The notes beneath the pieces are model-generated. The model was not told where the DNA came from and did not search any database. It saw only the letters and a list, made by a program, of their open reading frames with translations. From Psychromonas sp. MB-3u-54 (GTDB lineage: Bacteria > Pseudomonadota > Gammaproteobacteria > Enterobacterales > Psychromonadaceae), in contig NZ_PJBP01000181.1 of NCBI RefSeq assembly GCF_002836415.1, positions 1 to 64,000 on the forward strand: a stretch of 64,000 bases of DNA, in the 5' to 3' direction. This document shows positions 9,101 through 18,200 of the stretch, one piece after another. The position numbers and the translations under genes are program-made. Within the stretch, counting starts at the first letter, position 1. The number at the start of each line of letters is the position of its first letter.

Positions 9101-12100
9101 CCGGCGATCGCTAAGGCAGTCACGCTTCCTTGCGCTGCTTCACCACTGGTCACCTTCCTCAAACTTTTGCGGACTATAAATGATTCCAGCGCGTCGCGGA
9201 CTTGTGCCTGGTTGATCTGTGTGATTTTTCCGGGTTCTTCCCCTGCTTCGACAACCGGGCATTGAACCCATCCGGCTCCTACGATGAGGCCAGCTTCGCG
9301 CAACGCGATAGCAGCAGCCGCCGATTTTTCGGAACTGATCGTGCCCAGCACGAAAGTCTGTTTATCAACACGGCGAGGTTTCAGCGTGGCGTGAAGTCCG
9401 CTGGTCAATTGTTTGAGACTGCCCTCGCTCCAACCCGGATCGACGCTGCGCCGGGCTTCGTGGGTCATCTCACCAGTCATCAGATATTCGAGTTGAGAGG
9501 GGCTGAGTTGCGCGTCCTTCAGCCAGTCGGCCCAGTGTTCAACGGTACGCAGATTGTCGACGCTCGAAACCTCCGGCGTAGCGAGCCGCAATCGGCCTTC
9601 CCCGGTGATGCACTTGAGCAGTAGTAGGTACTCCTGAACCCTCATTCCCAAGGCCTTAGCCATCTTACTGAAGCGGTACAACCGCGTCAGTGTATGAAGA
9701 TCAAGGGCGATTGGCGCGGCGTCTATGCCACCCGTATTGGCCTGCTCTGTGAATAAATTTTTGCTGTATATGTGTTCGACGATGGACTGAAGATCATCGT
9801 TACCCACATTCAATGCCGCGAGGAGACTACTACGGATCCCCTGATTTTTTGGGTCCTGTACCTTGGGATTCCAGACCAGACCTTCCGTATTGGATTTGAG
9901 ATAGCCGGCGCCTTTCGAGTGATACGTGCCTCCCTCTGCCCCTTCGACTTGGTAGAAAGGTGGTGTATTGAAGACCCGATCGAAGAGTGATTTTGGTTCG
10001 GGGTGGTTCAGTGCAGCGAATCCAGGGTTAGTGTTCATGTCGTGCACAAAGCTACAAACCACATCAACGGACAGCTTATATTTGTCGCTGAATTTTTTGA
10101 GCTGAGCTAGCTTACAAAGCGACTTTATGTTGATTAGGTTTGGGGGTGATGTATCTTCTGCATCTTCCTTCCCCCCCAGACCCGCGGCGATTGACTGAAG
10201 AGCGGTATCCAGGTCTTCGCAAGACCAACCCAAATAGTTGGCCAGACGAATAAAACGATTCAGATAATCAAGTACCGGAAGAGTCAGTTCCCCCCCGAGA
10301 GTCACCTGCCAGCAAAGCCAGGAATCATCAAACTGAGTTTTGTCGATTTTCTGCCATGCTGTACCGTTATCATCACTGACGAAGAATCCTGAATCGGTGT
10401 GCGCAATGAGCCTGTTAGCACAGGAGATTAAAACTTTGATTTTGCTTGTTTGCTGCCAGATTTTCTGCCATGTTGCGGCACCGTCTTCGCTGACGTAGAG
10501 CGCATATTTTGTGTACGCAAAAAAACGGCTGCCATGGGCTATTACACTCTTAACAAAATGTTGATTGAAAGTCTCTTTACCGGTTTGCCTCCAACTGCTT
10601 CCGAAGTCTTCACTGACATAAAGGCCTATCCCATAGTTACAGGCGAAGAGAAGATTCGCGCTAACGAGAATATTTGCAGGTATTCTGCCGCCGTTTTCAT
10701 CCCCGCCCTTCTGTTGCCAGGTCGTGCCATAATCATCACTAATAAAGCGACCTGCAGTATTGCCACTAGAATAATCGCCAAGGCCTGCGGTATTGGCAAT
10801 AAGACGATCGCCGACGATGAGGAGTTGAACAATCCGGTTATCTAGCATGAGCTTTGGCAGCCACGTTGTGCCTATATCATGGCTGATGAAGATGCCCTTT
10901 CCGGTTCGGGCAATCAGATGACCATAAAATGCCACAACTTCATCAATCGCAATCAACCTATCAAACTCTTCCTGGCCAGTTCTCAGCCATGATATACCCT
11001 GATCATCACTGACAAATAGCTGACTTGCAGACCACACAACGAACCTAGACTTGCTGACGACAATTCTGGGTTCCATATTTTTTTCGATGAAAATTTTCCT
11101 CCAGCAGATGCCGAAGTCATCGCTAATGAAGAGGGCATCGTCAGTACGGGCAAACAGGTAACCACCGCTGGAAACCAGTTCCTTTATCTCCACCTGATCT
11201 AAACCGGTTTGCTGCCAGCTCGCGCCGTTGTCGTCACTGACAAAAACCCCGTTATAGTCGCACACGAACAGTCTGTTGGCATGAGCCAGAATTTGAGAGA
11301 CCACTTCAAATTGACCTTCCCCGATTTGCTGCCATGTCGTGCCATTGTCGTCGCTGATAGCGAGGACATGACCCAGAGCAAAGAGCCGACCACTCACGTA
11401 GATTTGCAGATAAGCCAGTTGCTCTGTAGTGAGCTCTGCCTGAGCCAGAAAGCGGTCTGCGCGGGTCAGACGCCAAGAGTTGCCCGGAGCTAGCCCGTAG
11501 GCTTTGCTCAACGCTTCGTCAGTTGTAAGCGGCGTTGTGATGAACGAGTATTCTTTAACCGACAAGCCTAACTGCTCACAATCCACATGGATGGCGTCCG
11601 CCCCGAATAACTCATATATCGTTGCCAAATCGGTCTTGAAGTGTTTCAAGTATAGACGGATCTGCTCCAGCGGCGCGTTGTAGGGAAGGTTTAATGGGTA
11701 TATCGAAGTGGCGAGTTGCTGCAAAGCAGCTTGACCGGAATCCGCCTCTAGCCTCTTCCTCATCACTTCATTGACGATTTCCAGATAGGGCACCTCGGTG
11801 GTGGTGTTCTTAGCGTCAAGCTCAATTTCCAACAGGTCTGGTCGGCGCTTGTTGAGTTTTAGGTCATCCAGTTTTCCCCAGTCATCCTGATCATTCAGCG
11901 TCCCATTTGTTATCCTTTTTTCAATCAGCCGCATGAGATCAACGAAATAGGCGGCCGGACTGAGGATGGAGCTGTCATGATCGACCGCCCCTGCCGCCTC
12001 GGCTTGTACAAACAGTTCTCTGTACGTGGGGTTTTTCATCAATTCATCACGGAGGCCATCCTGATTGCTGGCCCGATATGGCTGCGAAGCGATGTTGTCG

Positions 12101-12153
12101 ATATTGATCCTCTGGTGGATCGTCAGGGGTGTTTTATTGCTTTTATCTGTCAT
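3199..12153 (-). CDS. TcA-type insecticidal toxin complex subunit with two inserted beta-propellers
   Basis: This is the pore-forming, receptor-binding A subunit of a Tc (ABC) toxin, about 2984 residues; TcdA1-like proteins are near 2500. I prefer the ATG at 12153 over 12171 because GGAGG (12163-12167) sits nine bases before it. The N-terminus carries the VRP1-type segment (SILSPAAYFVDLMRLIEKR). Residues ~250-625 hold nine Asp-boxes of the type SDDNGTTW, spaced about 40 residues: a sialidase/BNR-like propeller. A second propeller-like block (~1010-1270) contains STDGGNKW and SADGGKTW. A TcA neuraminidase-like region follows (~1630-1700, YRLWEANRKVFLYPENYLDP), then long channel helices (~2345-2580) and the TcB-binding end (~2630-2740, FDRDFPGHYCRKIASI). 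No signal peptide is seen. Residues ~1818-2092 are more AT-rich than their flanks. The propellers probably replace or add receptor-binding modules (inference). Confidence 0.93.
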   Translation of the reverse strand: MTDKSNKTPLTIHQRINIDNIASQPYRASNQDGLRDELMKNPTYRELFVQAEAAGAVDHDSSILSPAAYFVDLMRLIEKRITNGTLNDQDDWGKLDDLKLNKRRPDLLEIELDAKNTTTEVPYLEIVNEVMRKRLEADSGQAALQQLATSIYPLNLPYNAPLEQIRLYLKHFKTDLATIYELFGADAIHVDCEQLGLSVKEYSFITTPLTTDEALSKAYGLAPGNSWRLTRADRFLAQAELTTEQLAYLQIYVSGRLFALGHVLAISDDNGTTWQQIGEGQFEVVSQILAHANRLFVCDYNGVFVSDDNGASWQQTGLDQVEIKELVSSGGYLFARTDDALFISDDFGICWRKIFIEKNMEPRIVVSKSRFVVWSASQLFVSDDQGISWLRTGQEEFDRLIAIDEVVAFYGHLIARTGKGIFISHDIGTTWLPKLMLDNRIVQLLIVGDRLIANTAGLGDYSSGNTAGRFISDDYGTTWQQKGGDENGGRIPANILVSANLLFACNYGIGLYVSEDFGSSWRQTGKETFNQHFVKSVIAHGSRFFAYTKYALYVSEDGAATWQKIWQQTSKIKVLISCANRLIAHTDSGFFVSDDNGTAWQKIDKTQFDDSWLCWQVTLGGELTLPVLDYLNRFIRLANYLGWSCEDLDTALQSIAAGLGGKEDAEDTSPPNLINIKSLCKLAQLKKFSDKYKLSVDVVCSFVHDMNTNPGFAALNHPEPKSLFDRVFNTPPFYQVEGAEGGTYHSKGAGYLKSNTEGLVWNPKVQDPKNQGIRSSLLAALNVGNDDLQSIVEHIYSKNLFTEQANTGGIDAAPIALDLHTLTRLYRFSKMAKALGMRVQEYLLLLKCITGEGRLRLATPEVSSVDNLRTVEHWADWLKDAQLSPSQLEYLMTGEMTHEARRSVDPGWSEGSLKQLTSGLHATLKPRRVDKQTFVLGTISSEKSAAAAIALREAGLIVGAGWVQCPVVEAGEEPGKITQINQAQVRDALESFIVRKSLRKVTSGEAAQGSVTALAIAGDQQVIFAATARTVTSIPGGSDNWVGTVLEDTPADIRALAVTPDCKTLLAATQKRLYRYLSLEMRWEDLKVEGFDGAYLTSLAVTADGNTLCVGTDIQGLYCSTDGGNKWIKVIVQQLQPLTDEKVTAIAVSPDDQSLFAAIQVIHEGAVNPVVSSDIFRSADGGKTWNAMDIAVHKDETIDSLIINYRGEVRFASKAKGVFTDTQWSSLLSQGAESTNVTAMVADTDGESVIFTDSNGELFRCFGTGIANLEALIDSLRSDEDAVNVIIETLNRELDFQVQSTIQQLAATFNQDWHLVATAVDYLNHKERSAARFLTIEGLQDAALLLYLAKALKLTSGCLDAVLKFPSPLGLDERNTEKSYLDSSHSNIRINLDKIRSVHAFAGLVDTFQQQGSKGKKTAPLLTELAQCWSFDELPDADKKKLETLSAWPASQISALHGHLSVISAKDSVIGLLSTMKQSFDLAAKLGVDVQMLIQLCTLHAAQTNFSQISTVAHSLLGVVKSKYSDDDWGKTFGPIRDHLNERERDALVGLLMHQLSQNETVAKYFYGMDSLKDLSDYLLIDVEMSGVAKVSKVKQGLNTLQRYIQRSHMGLEADGQVTCPVGDKEWAWRSHYRLWEANRKVFLYPENYLDPGLRKIKTPLFKELEDELLQGEITDEAVTQAYINYFDKLDELANLKIVDTCAGRVTHPVATNAEETIFVIGKTKNNPPVYYYRSAVYDGKGEIGMWRPWQKIALSISVDTVTCLYANHSLYLFWVETKTISDREFITDKKMTTTTATVKFAYHNVSGKWLPPQVLSAKVKLEDIPHRYSIPGGGTVKIYQKKTKLDLSSFNTGASTGWGKNRYLEQYWQDRDWESVGQDSGRSKSDLNWEAAWALDAKEIPTNWLSQKSSSESKWLKPYRHEDDGRYTFQRKFDVSTIAVGHDVSDLSISMRLAVNGGVDDIRWNGKSIKSIFLPTRGGPTDQIAVNELVLAKLKVIDQKALKEAGTCFQKQSNLLEILVSNEDDLVSLRVEFEGEIIKPCKLSAEGTMDTHREKVLKELSEDRTAASVSIIRQSLVQGGVTNLFELDSQKKLNFDGPCSIYYRELFFHIPFLIADTLNRNQHFEDAQKWYHYIFNPMPQKGLNKKPDGKDDPTPFWRYLPFKHHTLEKLQDIEKNNPGEFKIYTDDPFDPHAIAGLRLGAYEKAIVMKYIDNLLDWGDQLFAQDSWESIVQAMLLYVLAQDLLGKKQKQTRPSHSPKPSKRYDQFDTAIDFTDPFHVKDTEYFPVSPNTNFAGYWDRAEDRLFKIRHCMNIKGVVRQLSLFQPPIDPRQLIRAMAAGQNLTSVAGQMSALVPHYRFTTMIQQAKSVTSTLIQLGSALLSALEKKDVEQLSLLRSSHEKAILSLTTRVKEKQIDDAGKNIDSLNASLEGANDRKKYYTDKGLITEETSSLNLMIAALSFQTALPVLEALTIPAWLAPNVFGLADGGSNWGRAAQVAPRVSESTAVILNQGSQLAATKAQNFRRKEEWGLQATLAGNDVEQIQAQIAGATVRQEIAQLDLDMHQKSIVQSGEMEDLLRTKFTNRDLYQWMVGRISSVYFQTYKIAFELAQAAEKAYQYERNTREAMITFGYWDSLKKGLLAGEGLMLGLNQLEKAYMEDNERTLEIEKTISLKQMDPQAWLNLRSGGKCIFDLTEALFDRDFPGHYCRKIASIAISIPAIVGPYQNVQATLTQQNSYVVLTDNIDTIKYLLPDDSTSKITPSDDQLRSDPRVKQQIALSKGINDSGMFELNFHDQRYLPFEGTGAVSGWELRMPKAANSIDFNSISDVIIHLRYTALDGGASLRQQVVALPAIKQDGGFRLISLRQQFSEEWKGFISGKDKQLSFAINAHMFPLNLDAKTINLRDLSARVLVNGEDGSGAVLSKDANVNVQKNKEEDMKGGMAKKSDPTLGEYYIATKAVGNLDNLVDICVIVPYEGMLNWDSD

Positions 12154-12171
12154 GAGACTAAACCTCCGCAT
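12154..12171 (-). promoter_or_regulatory. Ribosome binding site deciding the TcA start
   Basis: GGAGG at 12163-12167 (minus strand) lies nine bases from the ATG at 12153. The upstream ATG at 12171 directly precedes this site and has no comparable site of its own, so translation most likely begins at 12153. Only about 60 bases separate the TcB-TcC stop from this gene, so the two are probably cotranscribed. Confidence 0.7.
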
Positions 12172-12231
12172 GTGCTTTTGGTGTTTGGTAAGTCAAGTGA
12201 GGCTAATTAAGCTTCCCTATCTACTGGATAA

Positions 12232-15200
12232 CTATCTGCTCGACCGCTGGCCACTACCTGTTGATTGATGATGCAGGGTAGGTACTGGCTCAGCGCTGCT
12301 GCTACTGATGCCATGGGACCCCAAGAGTAAAGTGTTGCCCTTGCTCTCCTCTCCCTTTTTAAATTCCTCTGCTGCATTTAGATATCCTTTCCATGCCTCA
12401 TCCCATTTGGCCCAGATCCGATTCACTCTTCTGGTCTTTTGTAACTTAAGCCGCCCTCTCCGTATGTGGATTTCCGCATCCGGGCCGTATTTATTTTTTG
12501 CTCTTTCCAGATTTTCCAGGATATCCTCAACCTCGCTGTGAGTCTGTTCGATCTCAGAAAATGCCATTTCGTTTATTTCCTTTTTACTCTTGCTTGCCAA
12601 CGCCACGCCCTGAAGAAGGGCGCGGCCAAATTCATAGCCGGGCGCAAGCTTTACCGGGTTCTTCGCCGCTTCCTGAAGCGGGTGTTTAGTCATTGACTTG
12701 AAGTTGGCGTTCTTTTCCTGATCCTGAAGTGAGGGTTTAGCATCGGCAGCAAGACCTATGACAGCGCCACTATATGGTATAAATTTTCCCGCCACCCCTG
12801 CTGTCAGGGCAACTGCCGCATTGCGAAATTCCCTCTTAACCCTTCCTGATTTTCCCAAAGCCAATTCCTTCGTCATGTTCCTGATGTGGCGTGTCGCTAG
12901 TGCAACTTTCTCAGGAAACCGTTTGCGACCTCCCCTTACCAATTGTTCTGTGGAACGATCGCCTTCCAGCTCGATCAATCTATGGAAGTCCTCTTTACCC
13001 AATCCTGTGTGATCATTGAATCGAATCGGATTCCCACTCACAAATGCATACAGATTCAAGCCGTCCACTGTCCCCGCCGGATCGGGGCTCATCCATCGGC
13101 CCAGCCACGGGGCGTAGTATCTGGCACCGTAATAGTAGAGCCCAGTCGAGTCATCCAGCTCCTTGCCGGAGTAGCGATATCGCTTCGCCGTGTCGGTCTG
13201 ACTGCGCACTGCCTGATAGGAGGTGCTGCCGAAGGGTGTGTACTCCTCGTAGGAAATGATCTGTGCACTCTCGTCCAGCTCCAGGCTGGCCGAGCCCAGA
13301 TGATTGCCGAACTGATAGCGGATGAGCGGTTTTTCCGCCTTGTCCCGGCCTTCTGTCCGCGTTTCCACCAGCGCGATACGCTGCTCGTCGTCCATTATGT
13401 GCAGGCTCTCGCGTTCCAGCTCTGCCGTTTCGCCAGCGTTCTTGTAGGTACGATATATCTCGAATCCGCCGAGATATAGCCGCTCTTTCCTGTTGACAGG
13501 CGTCTTTCCAGCGCCCGCGTAGGATTCGGTCACTTGCCGAACGCGCTGGCCACTTGCATCGTAGACGTAATAGACCGTGCGGCCACCGCCAAGATCGGAC
13601 TGCCGCAGTTGATCCCGATAATCCCAGTGCATGTTGGGGCCAGGATTCGCGCCGCCCAAGTGCGGCATGCGGGTGATGTTGCCGTGGGCATCGTAGGCAA
13701 AGCGTTCCTCACACCGGATGTTGCTGCCGACTGTGGTGCTACTCAAGCGGTTGCTGGTCTTGCGCGAGGTGCCGCTGCTGCCATCCTCGATCAGGCTTGT
13801 TTCATCGCAGTCGTAGGTGCGTGTCCAGCCAGGGTGGGCCGAGTCGCTGCCGCGATGCTGCATCTTCAGAAAGTTGCCCTCTGCGTCATACTCATAGTGC
13901 TCGGCATAGACACCCATGGCGTTGCCATCGCCCGGTTGCGGCAAGCCTGCACGCGGTGAATCGTTGCTGGAATGGGGGATCGGCGATCCCCCGATTTGAC
14001 CTATATGCTCGCGACCGGTGGCTTCGATAAGCCGGTAGAGGGCGTCATAAGTGTAGTTGCCGTTCGGCTCGACGCGCTTGTTTTTGAAGTAAACCGTCTG
14101 CTGCGCATCGTCCCTAATATGAGTGATGTTTCCTGCCGGATCGTAGCTGTAGTGCAGATTCTGCAGGGCACAGGACTTGGCCTGGGACGGTCTGTCCAGC
14201 GCTTCGATGGCTGGTTTGTTGTCGCTGTCGCTGTCGGTGAAAACTGCGCCTCTCCACGTGTAGAGGTTAATCAGTCGAAAGGTAAGCGGGTCATAGACGT
14301 AAGCAGTGCTGGCGCCGTTAGCATAGTCAATCCGCTTGCGCTGCCCCTTGGCGTCGTAATCGATATTTTTGATAAAAGATGTCCAAACAAGTTTATCTTT
14401 GTTCTTACTGCTGTGCAGATTCGCCTCCACCCGTTCCAGCAGGTTGGCTGCGTTGTAATGGTGACGGATGACGCTGTTGTCCGGTGCAGTCAATTTCGTT
14501 GGACGATTAAGTGCATCGTAGCTTGTATGGCTAGTGTAGGTGTCATCTTCCAACAGACGTGTCACAGCACCTTCCCTTACGAAGAGATCCAGTGGAATGC
14601 TCGCATTAAATTGAATAACTTTCTCGATCGCGCTCCAGTCCAGGGTCTGCTTGTAGTCTTTGGCTATCCGTCGCGAGACACACAGCAGATTGCCCTTGAA
14701 ATCGTGCCCCTCGCTGGTGACGACCCCCGCCTGATCCAGATGGCGATAAAGCTGGCCACGCAAATTGAATCGCACGGCTTCAGGGTGCTGCTCACCATAG
14801 ATCAGACGCTCAGTCAGCAACTTACGCTTCGGATTGGCAGGATCGGCGCCGGTAACAAATGATCGCAGCGGTCGGCGCAACGGATCATATTCGGTGCGGA
14901 AAATATGGCCGCGGCTGTCCCATGCATACAGGGGCTTACCGGCGACATCGTTGAGCATCCACCGCTCGCCCGCATCCATGCTGGCCTCGTGAATGCAGTT
15001 GCCGAGCATGTCGTAGTCGTAGCGCATAGCGATGCGACCATTGGCGTCAATCAGTTCAAGCTCATTGCCTTCGATGTCGTGTACCACGCGCGTGGCGTAT
15101 TTCTGCTCCTCCCCTTTGCCATCCTTGCCGTTATCGGCAATCGTCAAGATCGGCCGACCCAGCGTATCTGAATATGTCACGGTAGGCGTTGCAGCATGGA

Positions 15201-18200
15201 CGGCCGCTTTGTTGGCAGCAGCCTGTTCGTCCGTGCCTTGTTGACCGTTACTGCGCTGGTCATACCAACCGGGTAGATAATCAGCCGTGGCAAGTAATTG
15301 AAAGTATTGACCTACATCGGGATCGGTTCCGGGGTCGGACAGCATGACCGTATCATTCACATCCCAGCTTTCCTGCCGCCAGGGATCGAACACAACTTTT
15401 TCAAAACTGTGATTGGGATGCAGGGTGGCGACGACGCGTTCCAAAGGGTCATAAAAAACAATGGATGTGACGCCAGCATCGATCATCTTCGATTCCTGTT
15501 CGTACAGGTGTGTGCTGCTGAAGAAAGGCTCGTACTGTTTAACCGGTTTACCCTTGTTGTTGAATACGGTACGACCCGTGCCCACCCAACGCTGCGATGT
15601 GTGCACAGGCTTGTCTAGCGTCTGGCGAACCAGATCGCCGGGGTGGATATCGTCAGTCGGCAGAAGCACGTCCGCCATCCGTTGCGGCGCATCACCCGCT
15701 TCAGCCCGCACTTTCTTCTGGATCTCACGACCGAAGCCATCGGAATAGGAGAAGGTGGTTTGGATCCTGCAATCGATACCCATTTTGATGCCAGCCGGGT
15801 CGTTGATGTGCGTTTCGCGCGCCAGCGTGGCAGCAAATGGCGGCTGACCGGTGCGTTGGAAACGCGTCAGATCGTAGACGATGCGCGTGCTTGCGTTACC
15901 CAACAATGAAAGCACACTAGTCTGCGGATCTTTGATAAAGGCTTGCAGATCAGAGAGCGCAGGATCGGCATCAAAGCCTTCCAGTAAGTCGCCGACGTTT
16001 TGGTCCGCTTTGCCCATCACTGCCGTGGCGACCACCATGCCCAACGCGTCAATGGCAACGGCGGTCCGGTTGCCATTGGGATCGGTGATCAGCCGCGGCT
16101 GCAACACGCGGTAGTCGTTGTCGGATTTCACGACGTTGTCCAGCGCATCGCGGGTCTCGGTGATCAATAGATCGTAGTCATCGTAAGTGACGTTTGATGT
16201 CGCAGCAAATGGATCGACGAACTTGCGCGGCAGAAAGAAATGTCGGCGAGCGCTGTCCAGTTCGTCAACAGCACTATTGGCAGGCTCATCGATATCAGCA
16301 TCAACATCAAAGAATATCCTTCCTGAAGGGACCCACCCCTTGCCGTCCTTACTGATGTAACCGCCCTGCGCCGCGCCCTTGCCCAGCAGCAATGAAGCAT
16401 CACCTGAATGATCGGTCTGCTTGCGTTTAAAAACATGTTCCAGCAGCTCATCAGTATAAGCAAGCTGATAGCTCTCCCCCGGTAAAGCCAGTGACTCAAG
16501 CATGCCGAGCGGCAGCAAAGCGGTCAGGTCATTTTTGCGGTACAAAATGCGAGCATGCTCGATTAGACGACGGAAATACTTCTGCCCCTCGCCGGTATCC
16601 TTTGCCGTTATCCGCTTTGCCTTATCAAAATGGAGATCCTCATAATCGACATCGTATTTACCATCAGCTGCTTGGGTAAAGAAGCTCAAAATATCATTAA
16701 CACTGTAGAGAACGGTTGCTTTATTGGTGCTCGTTTCCTGTTGTGCTTTACGCAACTCATAGGTGCATGACTCAGCGGGCAACGGCGCGAGATAGACATC
16801 GGCTTGATCAACGATTGCATGGGTGAACATATTTTCAGTGCAGGTCATATGAATAAGCCGCTGTTTGTTATGATCCACAGGTAAAAGCAGCGCCTCGTAT
16901 GTATCCTTGCGACGGCCATAACTAATGGCGCTTTCTTTCAGCACATTGCCATATTCATCAACTTGCAGCGTCAGCGCATGATTGACCCGCGGATCTGCGG
17001 GGTTGCGTTCGTAGTGATAGGAAATTGTCTCGCGTGGATGAACCAGGCAAACCGCGTCATTTTGATCCGCCTTAGCCTGGAGCAATTTGACGTAAAAATT
17101 TGATTCCGTGATGGTGTAGGGATGTTGATCTAGCTCGGGGTTCTTGAGGCTGGGGTTCTGCTGGTGATCCAGACCATAGACTTCTTCACGAAGGACGTGG
17201 CCATGCAGGGCGCGGTAGGCTTCAATTCTCCTTTCTGAATATTCATTAAATTGGGGGTCAAGGGTAGAATCCGACAAAGGAGACGCTAGATCGTCACCCT
17301 TGTAATATTCGCCTGCGTATTGCTGCGAAATTATTTTAGCTTCAGCATAGGCACCGGTGTGGTACCAGGTCTTGGTCAAGATCGGTGGCAGATCATGACT
17401 GCGGTCTTTGGGCTCGGCTAAAGCAGCCTCGCCCGGTTCAAGCTGCGAGGCAAGGTCAAAGCTCTCGGCATCTTGTCGCTCCACCCTGCCAAAACCGCGA
17501 AACTCTCGTTCGACGGGATCAAAAAATCCATGGTGGTAGCTGTAGCTGGCAACCAGTCTGGTGCAGCCGATATGGTCGAGGGTTTCGATCTTTTCGACAA
17601 CCTGCACCGGAAACGGCAGCCGGGTGATCCAGGGCGTGCCGGCCTGTTCATCAGCTAGATAAAATTTGGTTGAGGGGCTGTAGTGGATCAGGGTTGTCGC
17701 GCCCATATTGTTGTCAACTTCAGTCAACAGATGTGGCTTCGTCCCTGCGGTAAAGTCGTAATACTGATGGTTGAGACTGAGGTCGATATTCACACTGGTG
17801 AACACCAGGCATGCTGTGCCGTTGCCAAGCACATCAGCAAAACTGATTTGACTGATCTTATCCCAGGGCTGGGGTAACGTAACGGATATCGGTTTGCTGA
17901 AGCGGTTGCCACTTTCGTTGCGGTAAATGTCAACGCGATCAGGGTACACATAGACCAAATCAGTGGTACCAGAACCGTCGATATCGGTCAGAAAAAGACG
18001 GGAGGCATCCATCTCAGCGGCAAACAGAGGCGCATTGGCGATCGCGACCATCGGTCCAAAACGTCCATAGCCGAGGTTGGGCCAACATTCCACACTGCCA
18101 TTACGAATACGCATGAGGTGACTGCCACCATCACCAAAGGGATCAGCAAAATGAATCGCTTCGTGTTTTGATGAATGGCTGGTGACCGGCAGCCTCGAGT

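Noticed and set aside
13972-14862. Long plus-strand open frame (296 codons) inside the TcB-TcC gene, and several others such as 4771-5391
   Set aside because: They lie opposite strongly conserved RHS/TcA coding sequence and have no recognisable family or ribosome site. G+C-rich sequence opens long antisense frames by chance.
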